Below are positions 1 through 6,031 of a DNA stretch of 16,876 nt, piece after piece. Position 1 is the first letter of the stretch, and each line of letters opens with the position of its first letter. The DNA is from JASJHI01 sp033791105 (GTDB lineage: Bacteria; Actinomycetota; Acidimicrobiia; Acidimicrobiales; Ilumatobacteraceae). A program made the position numbers and the translations under genes. The stretch spans positions 1-16,876 of the forward strand of contig JASJHI010000161.1 in assembly GCA_033791105.1 (NCBI GenBank). The letters are read 5' to 3'. The notes below the pieces were generated by a model that had not been told where the DNA came from, ran no database searches, and worked only from the letters and a program-made list of their open reading frames with translations.

Positions 1-35
1 CGGCCAGTGATGCGGTTCAGCCCCGGGACGCGACG

Positions 36-70
36 AGGGCCGGTGCCAACCCCCCGATGGCACCGGCCCT
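36..70. terminator. GC-rich hairpin, possible terminator
   Basis: A perfect 13-bp inverted repeat, AGGGCCGGTGCCA at 36-48 and TGGCACCGGCCCT at 58-70, encloses a 9-nt C-rich loop. It lies 113 bp beyond the proC stop, so it could end the minus-strand transcript, or a plus-strand transcript entering from the left of the window. Neither side has a T tract, which is common for hairpin terminators in high-GC actinobacteria. The hairpin is directly visible; the terminator role is inference. I see no supported gene in the rest of 1-183. Confidence 0.55.
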
Positions 71-183
71 GTCGGCGCTGTTCACCACAAGGGTGAACGC
101 GTCTCCACATCGCTCACCATAGGTCACCGAACCAGATGTGAAAAGATGCACAAGAAAAAACTTGCCGCTCCAACGCCTCGTCG

Positions 184-975
184 CTATCCGAGCTCACGAC
201 TCCGAGCGGTCGCCGCACGCACCGCATGGCCGAACGCTGCACGCACTTCACGTTCGTCGAGTGCACGCAGACCGGCCTCGGTCGTACCCCCGGGGGAGGT
301 GACCATCGTGCGCAGCGCTGCAGGATCTCCCTCCTGGTGCAAGAGGGTCGCCGCACCGCGCAGCAGTTGCGCGACCACACGTTCAGCGGTGTCGCGCGGG
401 AGCCCCTCTGCGACGGCGGCCTCGGTCAGGGCTTCGGCAACGAGGAAGACATAGGCAGGGCCCGAACCCGCGACGCCGGTGAACGCGTCGAGGAGATGCT
501 CTGACAATTCGTCGACGATGCCGACAGCGGACAGGATCTCGCGCGCCCACGCGATGTCATCGTCGTTCGCGTTGGAACCCGCGACGATCGCGCTGGCGCC
601 GAGCCCGACGAGCGCCGGTGTGTTCGGCATTGCCCGCACAACCGCGACGGTGTCGCCGGCGGCCACTTCGAGCGTGGCGAGCCGAACGCCAGCCGCGATC
701 GACAACAGCCGGCTCGCTCCTGCGGCCACCGCCGCAGCCGCGGCCTCGGGTACTCCCGGCGGTTTGACTGCCAGCACCGCGGCACGGCACGGAGGAACCC
801 GTGGTTCGATCGCCACGCCCGCGAAGAGTTCGGCGAGTTGTTCACGGCGCGGCTCGACGACCTCGACGATGGCGAGATCGTCGGCCTCGAACGAGCCGGA
901 CTCGAGCATCCCGCCGACGAGCGCGGCACCCATGTTGCCGCCCCCGATGATCACCAACCCGAACGGTCTCGTCAT
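184..975 (-). CDS. proC: Pyrroline-5-carboxylate reductase (ProC)
   Basis: This 263-residue protein should catalyse the last step of proline synthesis, NAD(P)H-dependent reduction of 1-pyrroline-5-carboxylate to proline, in the cytoplasm. Family motifs appear in order: a Rossmann nucleotide-binding loop GGGNMG at residues 11-16, LAVKPPG near 69-74, the RAMPNTPALVG block at 114-124, GSGPAYVF at 170-177, GLPRDTA at 191-197, and the signature TSPGGTTEAGL at 226-236. Length is close to the usual ~265-270. The ATG at 975 places the Rossmann strand immediately after the start; an in-frame GTG at 984 is an alternative. The open frame continues far upstream to 1359, but that extension is arginine/serine-rich and overlaps the ybjN gene antiframe, so it is spurious. 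A 211-bp gap with a large inverted repeat separates proC from the upstream ybjN-domain gene, so proC probably has its own promoter. Confidence 0.95.
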   Translation of the reverse strand: MTRPFGLVIIGGGNMGAALVGGMLESGSFEADDLAIVEVVEPRREQLAELFAGVAIEPRVPPCRAAVLAVKPPGVPEAAAAAVAAGASRLLSIAAGVRLATLEVAAGDTVAVVRAMPNTPALVGLGASAIVAGSNANDDDIAWAREILSAVGIVDELSEHLLDAFTGVAGSGPAYVFLVAEALTEAAVAEGLPRDTAERVVAQLLRGAATLLHQEGDPAALRTMVTSPGGTTEAGLRALDEREVRAAFGHAVRAATARSRELG

Positions 976-1051
976 CGTCCGCACGATAGTTCCATCGATC
1001 CGGAGCGTTCGGATGACGGCGGGGCGGGTCGCTCTGGATGACCGTGGCGAC

Positions 1052-1107
1052 CGTCCGGGCGGGTGCCTGATGTGGGACCGACTCCTCCGAGTGCACCCGC
1101 CCGGACG
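1052..1107. terminator. 15-bp inverted repeat between ybjN-domain gene and proC
   Basis: CGTCCGGGCGGGTGC at 1052-1066 pairs perfectly with GCACCCGCCCGGACG at 1093-1107 around a 26-nt loop. It sits 79 bp after the ybjN-domain stop and 76 bp before the proC ATG. It could terminate the mshA-ybjN transcript. Because it would lie in a proC 5' leader, it could also be an attenuating structure. There is no U tract. The stem is directly visible; the function is inference. Confidence 0.5.
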
Positions 1108-1152
1108 AATGGACAGTGGGAGGTGAGCTGTCGGTGGCGGAAACGCCACTTC

Positions 1153-1188
1153 GAGAATTCTCCGTCGGGCCGACCGCGCGTGGCGGTC
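1153..1188. other. Small palindromes at the ybjN-domain 3' end
   Basis: GACCGC at 1172-1177 and GCGGTC at 1183-1188 form a short hairpin overlapping the ybjN-domain stop codon. A perfect 10-bp palindrome GAGAATTCTC lies at 1153-1162. These could be a weak terminator plus an operator for the downstream proC gene, but both are short enough to occur by chance. Confidence 0.25.
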
Positions 1189-1648
1189 AGTTCTGGAATC
1201 TGCTGGCGAAGCCGACGCGGAGCAGGCCGGCGAAGCACTGCTCGACCTGCGCATAGAGCGTGCCGAGCACACGGTCGATCTCGTCGAACGACAGCGACGC
1301 GGTGAGGATCTCGCCGCGAAGGAAGATCCCGTCCTCCGCGCCGATCGAGAAGTGGGCACCGACGAGGCGGTCGTTGCGCCGCAGCAACTGTTCGTACAGC
1401 TCGCGGGCGTTCTCCTCCGGCGCCGGCATTACATACGTGTCGTACCGCAGCGTGCGCTGGCCGAGCGTCAGCCAGACGGTCGTGAATTCCTTCTCGTCGC
1501 CGCGCATGCGAACGAACCACCGGACGCTGTCGTCGTCGACCTTGTCGACCGATGCGATGTGGTCGTATGTGTCGGCGAGCTCGGCGAGCCACCCGTCGAG
1601 TTGCCGTTCGACCGATTCGATGCCGTCGCGTCCGAGTGCGTCACTCAC
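1187..1648 (-). CDS. YbjN-domain protein
   Basis: This 153-residue soluble protein resembles the YbjN/CesT-like fold family found beside mshA in actinobacteria; M. tuberculosis Rv0487 next to mshA Rv0486 is the known parallel. It begins with a helix (residues 8-30), followed by alternating strands including RWFVRMRGDEKEFTTVWLTLG and LRYDTYVMPAPEE. It then has a helix with LYEQLLRRND, the strand pair GAHFSIGAEDGIFLRGEI, and a C-terminal helix with a single cysteine. No catalytic motif is visible, and the biochemical role of the family is unknown to me. The GTG at 1648 is chosen because it starts 22 bp after the mshA stop, giving an mshA-ybjN transcription unit. Chaperone- or regulator-like roles have been proposed for the family; nothing in this sequence decides it. 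Confidence 0.85.
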   Translation of the reverse strand: MSDALGRDGIESVERQLDGWLAELADTYDHIASVDKVDDDSVRWFVRMRGDEKEFTTVWLTLGQRTLRYDTYVMPAPEENARELYEQLLRRNDRLVGAHFSIGAEDGIFLRGEILTASLSFDEIDRVLGTLYAQVEQCFAGLLRVGFASRFQN

Positions 1649-1670
1649 GATCTGATCGACTGCTCCCGGC

Positions 1671-2885
1671 TCAACTGCAGTTCACGAGTTCGCGCACCGT
1701 CAGATCGCCGTACAGCCGACGGAGCCGGGCGGCGGCGAAGCCCCACGAGTAGTTCTTCGACCGTTCGAGCGCAGCATGTCCCATCGCGGCGCGGCGACCG
1801 GGATCGTCGATGATCGACGCGACGGCGCGGGCGTAATCGTGCGGGTCACGACCGTCGATCAGGCGGCCCGTCTGATGGTCGTGAACCAGGCTCAGGAGGC
1901 CGCCGACCGCGCTGGCGACGACGGGCGTACCGCAGGCGGCCGCTTCGAGCGCAACCAAACCGAAGCTCTCGCTGCGGCTCGGCACGAGGACGACATCGGC
2001 AGCCCGGTAGTAGGTCGACAGGATGTGATGCGGCTGTGGCTCGACGAAGTGCACACGGTCGTGCAGGCCGAGTTCGTCGACGAGCGCGTGTGCGCGATCG
2101 GTCTCGACGTCGCCGTGCTCACCGCTGGCGCCGCCGACGATCACGAGTTGCGCGTCACGTCGATCGAGTGCCGCCAACGTACGGATCGCGACGTCCGGGC
2201 CTTTGAGCGGCTGGATGCGGCCGACGAAGAGCAGGACGGGAACGTCGGTCGGCAGCCCGATCGCGGCGCGGGCACCAGCCTGGTCGCCGGGTGCAAAGAA
2301 GGCACGTTCGACGCCCGGCGCGACGATCTCGACGCGGCCCTGTACATCGCCGTAGAGACGTCGGAACTGCTGGGCCTCCTCCTCGCAGCTGACACAGACC
2401 GCGTCGGCGCAACCGATGATCTCGGCCTCGGCGTGCTCGCGCCAGCCCGGCTCGGGATCGCCGCCTTCGGCCTTCACGCGGGCGAGCGTGTGGAACGTGG
2501 AGGCGAACGGAACCTCGAGCTCATGCTTCAGCTGGTGACCGACGACCCCGCTGAGCCAGTAGTTTCCATGAATCACGTCGGGCGCCTCGGTGCGGGCCAT
2601 GTGGTCGAGCACGCCGCGGCGGAAATCGTCGGTCGTCTCTGCGAGTGCGGCCTTCGGGAGGTGATGGGGGCCGGCTTCGATGTGGACCACCGTGTGGCCC
2701 GGCTCCACGTGCACTTCGCGGGGCAATCCCTCGCGATCAGCGCGCGTATAGGTCGTGCACTCGAGCCCGGCCTGCGAGAGGGCGGAGCCGAGTTCACGGA
2801 CATAGACGTTCATCCCACCGCTGTCCCCCGAACCCGGTTGGAGCAGTGGCGACGTGTGGAGTGAGATCACCGCGACGCGTTGCAC
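1671..2885 (-). CDS. mshA: MshA-like D-inositol-3-phosphate glycosyltransferase
   Basis: This is a family 4 GT-B glycosyltransferase of 404 residues. MshA transfers GlcNAc from UDP-GlcNAc to inositol-3-phosphate, the first step of mycothiol synthesis. The N-terminal domain shows HTSPLLQPGSGDSGGMNVY (residues 10-28), the MshA-type acceptor/donor loop, then HGNYWLSG (106-113) and STFHTLARVKAE (129-140). The C-terminal domain shows FVGRIQPLKGPD (220-231; Arg223 and Lys228 expected to contact the nucleotide phosphates) and ESFGLVALE (306-314), the EX7E motif, followed by ACGTPVVASAVGGL. The start is uncertain. GTG 2885 begins directly at the conserved first strand but has only a poorly spaced G-rich stretch upstream. 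GTG 2897 and a 45-residue extension to 3020 are possible, and mycobacterial MshA does carry an N-terminal extension. It is shorter at the C-terminus than mycobacterial MshA. A related GT4 with another acceptor cannot be excluded. Confidence 0.82.
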   Translation of the reverse strand: MQRVAVISLHTSPLLQPGSGDSGGMNVYVRELGSALSQAGLECTTYTRADREGLPREVHVEPGHTVVHIEAGPHHLPKAALAETTDDFRRGVLDHMARTEAPDVIHGNYWLSGVVGHQLKHELEVPFASTFHTLARVKAEGGDPEPGWREHAEAEIIGCADAVCVSCEEEAQQFRRLYGDVQGRVEIVAPGVERAFFAPGDQAGARAAIGLPTDVPVLLFVGRIQPLKGPDVAIRTLAALDRRDAQLVIVGGASGEHGDVETDRAHALVDELGLHDRVHFVEPQPHHILSTYYRAADVVLVPSRSESFGLVALEAAACGTPVVASAVGGLLSLVHDHQTGRLIDGRDPHDYARAVASIIDDPGRRAAMGHAALERSKNYSWGFAAARLRRLYGDLTVRELVNCS

Positions 2886-2949
2886 AACCCCGAGCACGAT
2901 AACGGCGTCGCAGGGCAGCGCCTCCCCTCGGGTGACAGGTCGGATGGCA

Positions 2950-2970
2950 GGTCGGCGGGCAAGTCCGACC
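2950..2970. other. Short hairpin between rsiG-like gene and mshA
   Basis: GGTCGG at 2950-2955 and CCGACC at 2965-2970 form a 6-bp stem with a 9-nt loop in the 161-bp gap between the rsiG-like stop and the mshA start. A tandem CAGGTCGG pair overlaps the left side. It may be a weak terminator after the rsiG-like gene or part of the mshA control region; no clear promoter hexamers stand out. Confidence 0.25.
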
Positions 2971-3046
2971 GCACGTCGACGGCACCGATGACGATGAACA
3001 GTACTCAGATCGGACGTCACCCGATCGGCGACGCAGCGGGGCGTGG

Positions 3047-3556
3047 TCAGTCGGATTCGGTGAGCAGCGAGTCGATGTCGGCCTCGCCGTCGCGGTAGCG
3101 CCGAACGAGCTCCGCGGTCAGCGCATCGATCCGTTCGAACAGCTCACGTCGATCCGAGGAGATCCGCTGTTCGAACTCGTCCAGCGCGTGTCCGAGCGTG
3201 TCGAGGCCGTCTCCGTCGAGCTCCTCGAGGCGACTGAAGCCCTGCTCGGTGCAGATCTTGTCGAGCTCGATAGCAACCGCCGTCTCGCTGAGGTCGTCGG
3301 TCGGTCGGGGTGGCCGTGCCGCACCACCCGTGAGGTGCTGCGACAACACCTCACTGAGGTCCTCGCGTAGATCCGAGTCGGCCGCATGCTGCCCGCCCGA
3401 TCGCGCGGCCTTCACGAGATCGAGGCGGGCCTGAGCGACGCGGCGAGCGTAGGACACCGCGTCGTCCTCGGCTTGGAGTCGCTCGCGCAACGCACGCAAC
3501 TCGTCGAGCGTCAGATCGGACGGCTCGCGCGGATCACCGATTGCGGCACCGGTCAT
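3047..3556 (-). CDS. rsiG: RsiG-like anti-sigma factor with c-di-GMP-type motifs
   Basis: This predicted all-helical cytoplasmic protein has 169 residues. Its N-terminal LTLDELRALRERLQAEDD (16-32), followed by SYARRVAQARLD (35-46), and its C-terminal RRYRDGEADIDSLL (152-165) match the layout of Streptomyces RsiG, which sequesters the sporulation sigma factor WhiG when bound to c-di-GMP. RsiG binds the nucleotide through E(X)3S(X)2R(X)3Q(X)3D motifs on two antiparallel helices. Here the first helix has D31-S35-R38-Q42-D46 (Glu replaced by Asp) and the second has E129-S133-R136-F140-D144 (Gln replaced by Phe). The linker holds an LSEVLSQHL helix like the RsiG middle segment. The ATG at 3556 overlaps the stop of the moaD-like gene (ATGA), implying translational coupling; the longer upstream open frame is spurious. 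No WhiG/FliA-type sigma gene lies in the window. Family membership is recognised from motif order; c-di-GMP binding and the sigma partner are inference. Confidence 0.8.
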   Translation of the reverse strand: MTGAAIGDPREPSDLTLDELRALRERLQAEDDAVSYARRVAQARLDLVKAARSGGQHAADSDLREDLSEVLSQHLTGGAARPPRPTDDLSETAVAIELDKICTEQGFSRLEELDGDGLDTLGHALDEFEQRISSDRRELFERIDALTAELVRRYRDGEADIDSLLTESD

Positions 3557-3795
3557 TGCGCACCTCCCGACACGGGCGGCAGCACCGCGACCTCGTCGTC
3601 GGCCGCCACCAGGGTGTCGTCGCCGACTGCGTCGCCGTTCACCCAGATGCGACACGTCGGAAGGACCGCGGTGAACGCGGCTCCGTAGCGGGCTTCGGCG
3701 GCGGCGAGAACATCGGCCACTGTCGCACCGTCGAGCACAGCAAAGACGTCCGAACCGGTTCCCGCCGCTTCGCGGGCCGACGCGAAGAGCCGCAT
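3553..3795 (-). CDS. MoaD/ThiS-family ubiquitin-like sulfur carrier protein
   Basis: This 80-residue beta-grasp protein belongs to the small sulfur carriers activated at a C-terminal Gly-Gly by E1-like adenylyltransferases (MoaD for molybdopterin, ThiS for thiazole, CysO for cysteine). The N-terminus MRLFASAREAAG is typical of MoaD. VADVLAAAEARYG is the central helix, CRIWVNGDAVGDDTLV the middle strands, and DEVAVLPPVSGG the closing segment. The usual terminal diglycine is followed by Ala-Gln before the stop, which would block direct adenylation unless removed. ATG 3795 is preferred because GGGGA lies about 10 nt upstream; GTG 3804 would add three residues but sits only 1 nt from that motif. 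The stop overlaps the rsiG-like start by 4 bp. No moaE, moeB or thiazole genes are nearby, so the pathway is undetermined. Confidence 0.85.
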   Translation of the reverse strand: MRLFASAREAAGTGSDVFAVLDGATVADVLAAAEARYGAAFTAVLPTCRIWVNGDAVGDDTLVAADDEVAVLPPVSGGAQ

Positions 3796-3910
3796 GGTTG
3801 CCACGTCCCCAATCTAGTGCAGCTCGTTCGCCGTCCGACGCGGTGCGACGCGTCGCCGGCGGACCCGAAATGGGAAGAACGGCCGAACGATCCTGGTCGC
3901 CTCTCGCCGA

Positions 3911-3916
3911 TAGCCT
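3911..3916 (+). promoter_or_regulatory. Possible -10 element for a leaderless cyclophilin transcript
   Basis: TAGCCT ends 9 bp before the GTG at 3926, and no Shine-Dalgarno-like sequence precedes that GTG. This spacing fits a transcript starting at or next to the start codon, a common arrangement in actinobacteria. No convincing -35 hexamer is seen. The 130-bp divergent region 3796-3925 must also hold the moaD-like promoter, which I cannot place. Confidence 0.25.
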
Positions 3917-3925
3917 CCCGCACCT

Positions 3926-4777
3926 GTGGGAACCGACAAACGCGAACGACAGAAGGCCAACAAGGCGATGCGGCAGCAGGAGGAGAACCGCGCGGAGACC
4001 CGCCGTAAGGGACTCCGTTACGCCCTGATCGGCGTCGGTGCCCTCGTCGCGGTCATCGCACTCGTGTTCATCGCATCTCGGGTGACCGACGACAGCGGCG
4101 ACGATGCTGCGCTCGATACCAGCAACCTCGAGGGCGACGCCGACGCCTCCGCCGACGGTGCGACCGACGCAACTGACACCGCGGACACCGCTGCCACGAC
4201 CGTCGCCACGACCGTCGCGGCCGATCCTGCCGACTGCCCGCCGGTCGAAGGTACCGACACCGCACAACAGACCTTTGACGGCCCCCCGCCGTTCTGTCTC
4301 GAGCCCGGCGTGCAGTACGACGCCATCGTCGAGACCAACATGGGTGAGTTCACGATCGCACTCGACCAGGAGCAGGCCCCGAACACGGCCAACAACTTCG
4401 TGTTCCTGTCGCGCAACCTCTACTACGACGACACGACATGCCATCGCATCATCCCCGAGTTCGTCGTCCAGTGTGGTGACCCGACCGGCACAGGAACGGG
4501 AGGGCCCGGCTACACGTTCGCTGACGAGCTGCCCGCCGAGGGCGAGTATCAGATCGGGTCGGTGGCGATGGCGAACAGTGGCCCCGACACGAACGGCAGC
4601 CAGTTTTTCGTCGTCACGGGCGACCAGGGTGCCGCGCTTCCGCCGTCGTGGTCGCTGTTCGGTGAGGTGATCGACGGGTTCGACACAACGGTCCTGGCGA
4701 TGGAAGCTGCCGGCAGCTCGAGCGGCGAGCCCACCGAACCGGTCGAGATCATCTCGGTCACCATCGTCGAGCGCTGA
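3926..4777 (+). CDS. Membrane-anchored cyclophilin-type peptidyl-prolyl isomerase
   Basis: This 283-residue protein should catalyse cis-trans isomerisation of peptidyl-prolyl bonds outside the membrane. It has a charged cytoplasmic N-terminus (residues 1-31, MGTDKRERQKANK at the start), one membrane segment (about 32-50), a low-complexity Asp/Ala/Thr linker (about 53-100), and a cyclophilin domain (about 128-283). Key blocks are TCHRIIPEFVVQCGDP (171-186), GTGTGGPGYTFADE (188-201), VAMANSGPDTNGSQFFV (213-229) and WSLFGEVIDG (242-251). The active-site Arg174, Phe179 and Gln182 are present; the usual Met next to the Phe is Val180. The architecture matches actinobacterial PpiB (M. tuberculosis Rv2582). 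The GTG start lacks a ribosome-binding site and may be leaderless. The gene ends only 18 bp from the convergent mnhG stop. Confidence 0.92.
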   Translation: MGTDKRERQKANKAMRQQEENRAETRRKGLRYALIGVGALVAVIALVFIASRVTDDSGDDAALDTSNLEGDADASADGATDATDTADTAATTVATTVAADPADCPPVEGTDTAQQTFDGPPPFCLEPGVQYDAIVETNMGEFTIALDQEQAPNTANNFVFLSRNLYYDDTTCHRIIPEFVVQCGDPTGTGTGGPGYTFADELPAEGEYQIGSVAMANSGPDTNGSQFFVVTGDQGAALPPSWSLFGEVIDGFDTTVLAMEAAGSSSGEPTEPVEIISVTIVER

Positions 4778-4795
4778 CGCAGGGCATCCCCCCGA

Positions 4796-5167
4796 TCATT
4801 CGCGGGTCGACGACTCGCCTGCGGCGTCTGCCTCTGCCTCTGCTGCCCACAGCAGCTTGTCGCGGGCCAGTTCGTCGTCGCCGTCGAGGTCGATATCGAG
4901 TTCACCGTGCGCGGCACGGGCGACCATGTGCGTGCCGACCGGCGTCGTGAAGAGCTGTGCGAGCACGACGAGAACCATCGTCAGTACGGCCAGCAGTGTG
5001 TGGAGATCGATCGCCGTACCCAGCGCCACGAGAATGAGGCCGAGTGTCGGCGCTTTGGTCGCCGCATGGGTGCGCGACATGAAGTCGCCGAAGCGCAGGA
5101 CGCCGATCGCCCCGAGCAGCACGAATGCCGCGCCGAGCACGTAGCAGACACCGCTCACATACTCCAT
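4796..5167 (-). CDS. mnhG: Na+/H+ antiporter subunit G (MnhG/MrpG)
   Basis: This 123-residue small subunit of the Mrp cation/proton antiporter has three predicted membrane helices (about 4-25, 42-58 and 60-82). The family block RFGDFMSRTHAATKAPTLGLILVA lies between and into the second helix, and TTPVGTHMVARAAH follows the third. The C-terminal ~35 residues are acidic and soluble (GELDIDLDGDDELARD and onward). ATG 5167 has GAAAGG about 8 nt upstream, better than the in-frame GTG that would overlap mnhF. It is the last gene of the operon, 22 bp after the mnhF stop, and converges closely with the cyclophilin gene with no room for a separate terminator. Confidence 0.92.
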   Translation of the reverse strand: MEYVSGVCYVLGAAFVLLGAIGVLRFGDFMSRTHAATKAPTLGLILVALGTAIDLHTLLAVLTMVLVVLAQLFTTPVGTHMVARAAHGELDIDLDGDDELARDKLLWAAEAEADAAGESSTRE

Positions 5168-5189
5168 GGGGGCACCTTTCTCTCGGACA

Positions 5190-5441
5190 TCAGCCACCTC
5201 GCCGTTCGATGAAGCGGGCGAGCGCGCTCGTGCCGACGAAGCCGGCGACGGCGACGACCAGGACCGTCGACAGCAGGAGCGGCGCTGCTGAACTCGCGGC
5301 GGCGAGGATCGCTCCGATGACGATCGTGGCCAGCAGGCCGTCGAGCGCGATGACCCGATCGGGCAGCGTTGGGCCGCGCAGCAGGCGGTACATGAAGGCA
5401 CAAGCAGCGAGCGACAGCATCACGAGTGCGACGTTGATCAT
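5190..5441 (-). CDS. mnhF: Na+/H+ antiporter subunit F (MnhF/MrpF)
   Basis: This 83-residue protein has three membrane helices, the usual size for MrpF. The family signature LLRGPTLPDRVIALDGL follows the first helix (about residues 20-36), and LLLSTVLVVAVAGFVGTSALARFIERRG closes the protein. It is a structural subunit of the Mrp antiporter complex in the cytoplasmic membrane. Its ATG overlaps the mnhE stop by 4 bp (ATGA), indicating coupled translation. Confidence 0.93.
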   Translation of the reverse strand: MINVALVMLSLAACAFMYRLLRGPTLPDRVIALDGLLATIVIGAILAAASSAAPLLLSTVLVVAVAGFVGTSALARFIERRGG

Positions 5442-6031
5442 CGGTCGGCGCTCCCTTCGGTGGACAGTTGCTCCATCGCCTCGTCGACCGCGGCGATGGC
5501 CTGACGAGATCCGAATGCCTTGATCGCCAGGCGTTCGAGGCGCAGCACGTCACGGCGGACCGACTCGACATCGCGGGAATGCAGCACATGGATGTAGATC
5601 GTCGGCGGCGCACCGTCGGCCGACTCGTGCAGGTCGACGATGGCGGTGCCGGGGGTGAGGGTGATCGAGTTCGCCACCAGCGTGATCAGACCCTCCTCGG
5701 TGGTGTGCATCTGCATGGCGATGATCGCTCGATACAGCCCCGAACCAGGCGTGAGGATCTCCCACGCCACCACGAGGCTCGATGCGACGAGTTGATAGAG
5801 GAAGTACAGGCCGTAGACGAGGACATGCAACGGCCGGAAGCTCGCCCGCTGCGCCGGTACGTTGCCGGGCGGCTTGGCCACGAGAGCGACGACGAGCCCG
5901 ACGAGAATGCCGCCGACCACGTTGCCGATCGAGATGTCTGCCCACAGCGTCACCCAGAGGATCGTCAGCCACAGCACGACGAGGGGAATCCGCATCGAGG
6001 GTCGGGTGCCGTCACTCACGGGCTCACTCAT
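5438..6031 (-). CDS. mnhE: Na+/H+ antiporter subunit E (MnhE/MrpE)
   Basis: This 197-residue protein is a little longer than the common ~160-170. Two N-terminal helices (about 15-55) include SIGNVVGGILVGLVVALV, followed by a third helix around VLVYGLYFLYQLVASSLVVAWEIL. The family core SITLTPGTAIVDLHE then leads into a cytoplasmic domain with TIYIHVLHSRDVESVRRDV. The C-terminal ~30 residues form an extra charged helix. ATG 6031 overlaps the mnhD stop by 4 bp. The longer upstream open frame is the antiframe of mnhD and not real. MrpE is needed for full complex assembly and activity. Confidence 0.93.
   Translation of the reverse strand: MSEPVSDGTRPSMRIPLVVLWLTILWVTLWADISIGNVVGGILVGLVVALVAKPPGNVPAQRASFRPLHVLVYGLYFLYQLVASSLVVAWEILTPGSGLYRAIIAMQMHTTEEGLITLVANSITLTPGTAIVDLHESADGAPPTIYIHVLHSRDVESVRRDVLRLERLAIKAFGSRQAIAAVDEAMEQLSTEGSADR

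Noticed and set aside
146..454. Plus-strand ORF beginning MHKKKLAAP near the proC 3' end
   Set aside because: The lysine-rich start suggested a small basic protein, but almost all of it lies antisense to proC and reads as Arg/Ser/Ala-rich shadow sequence.
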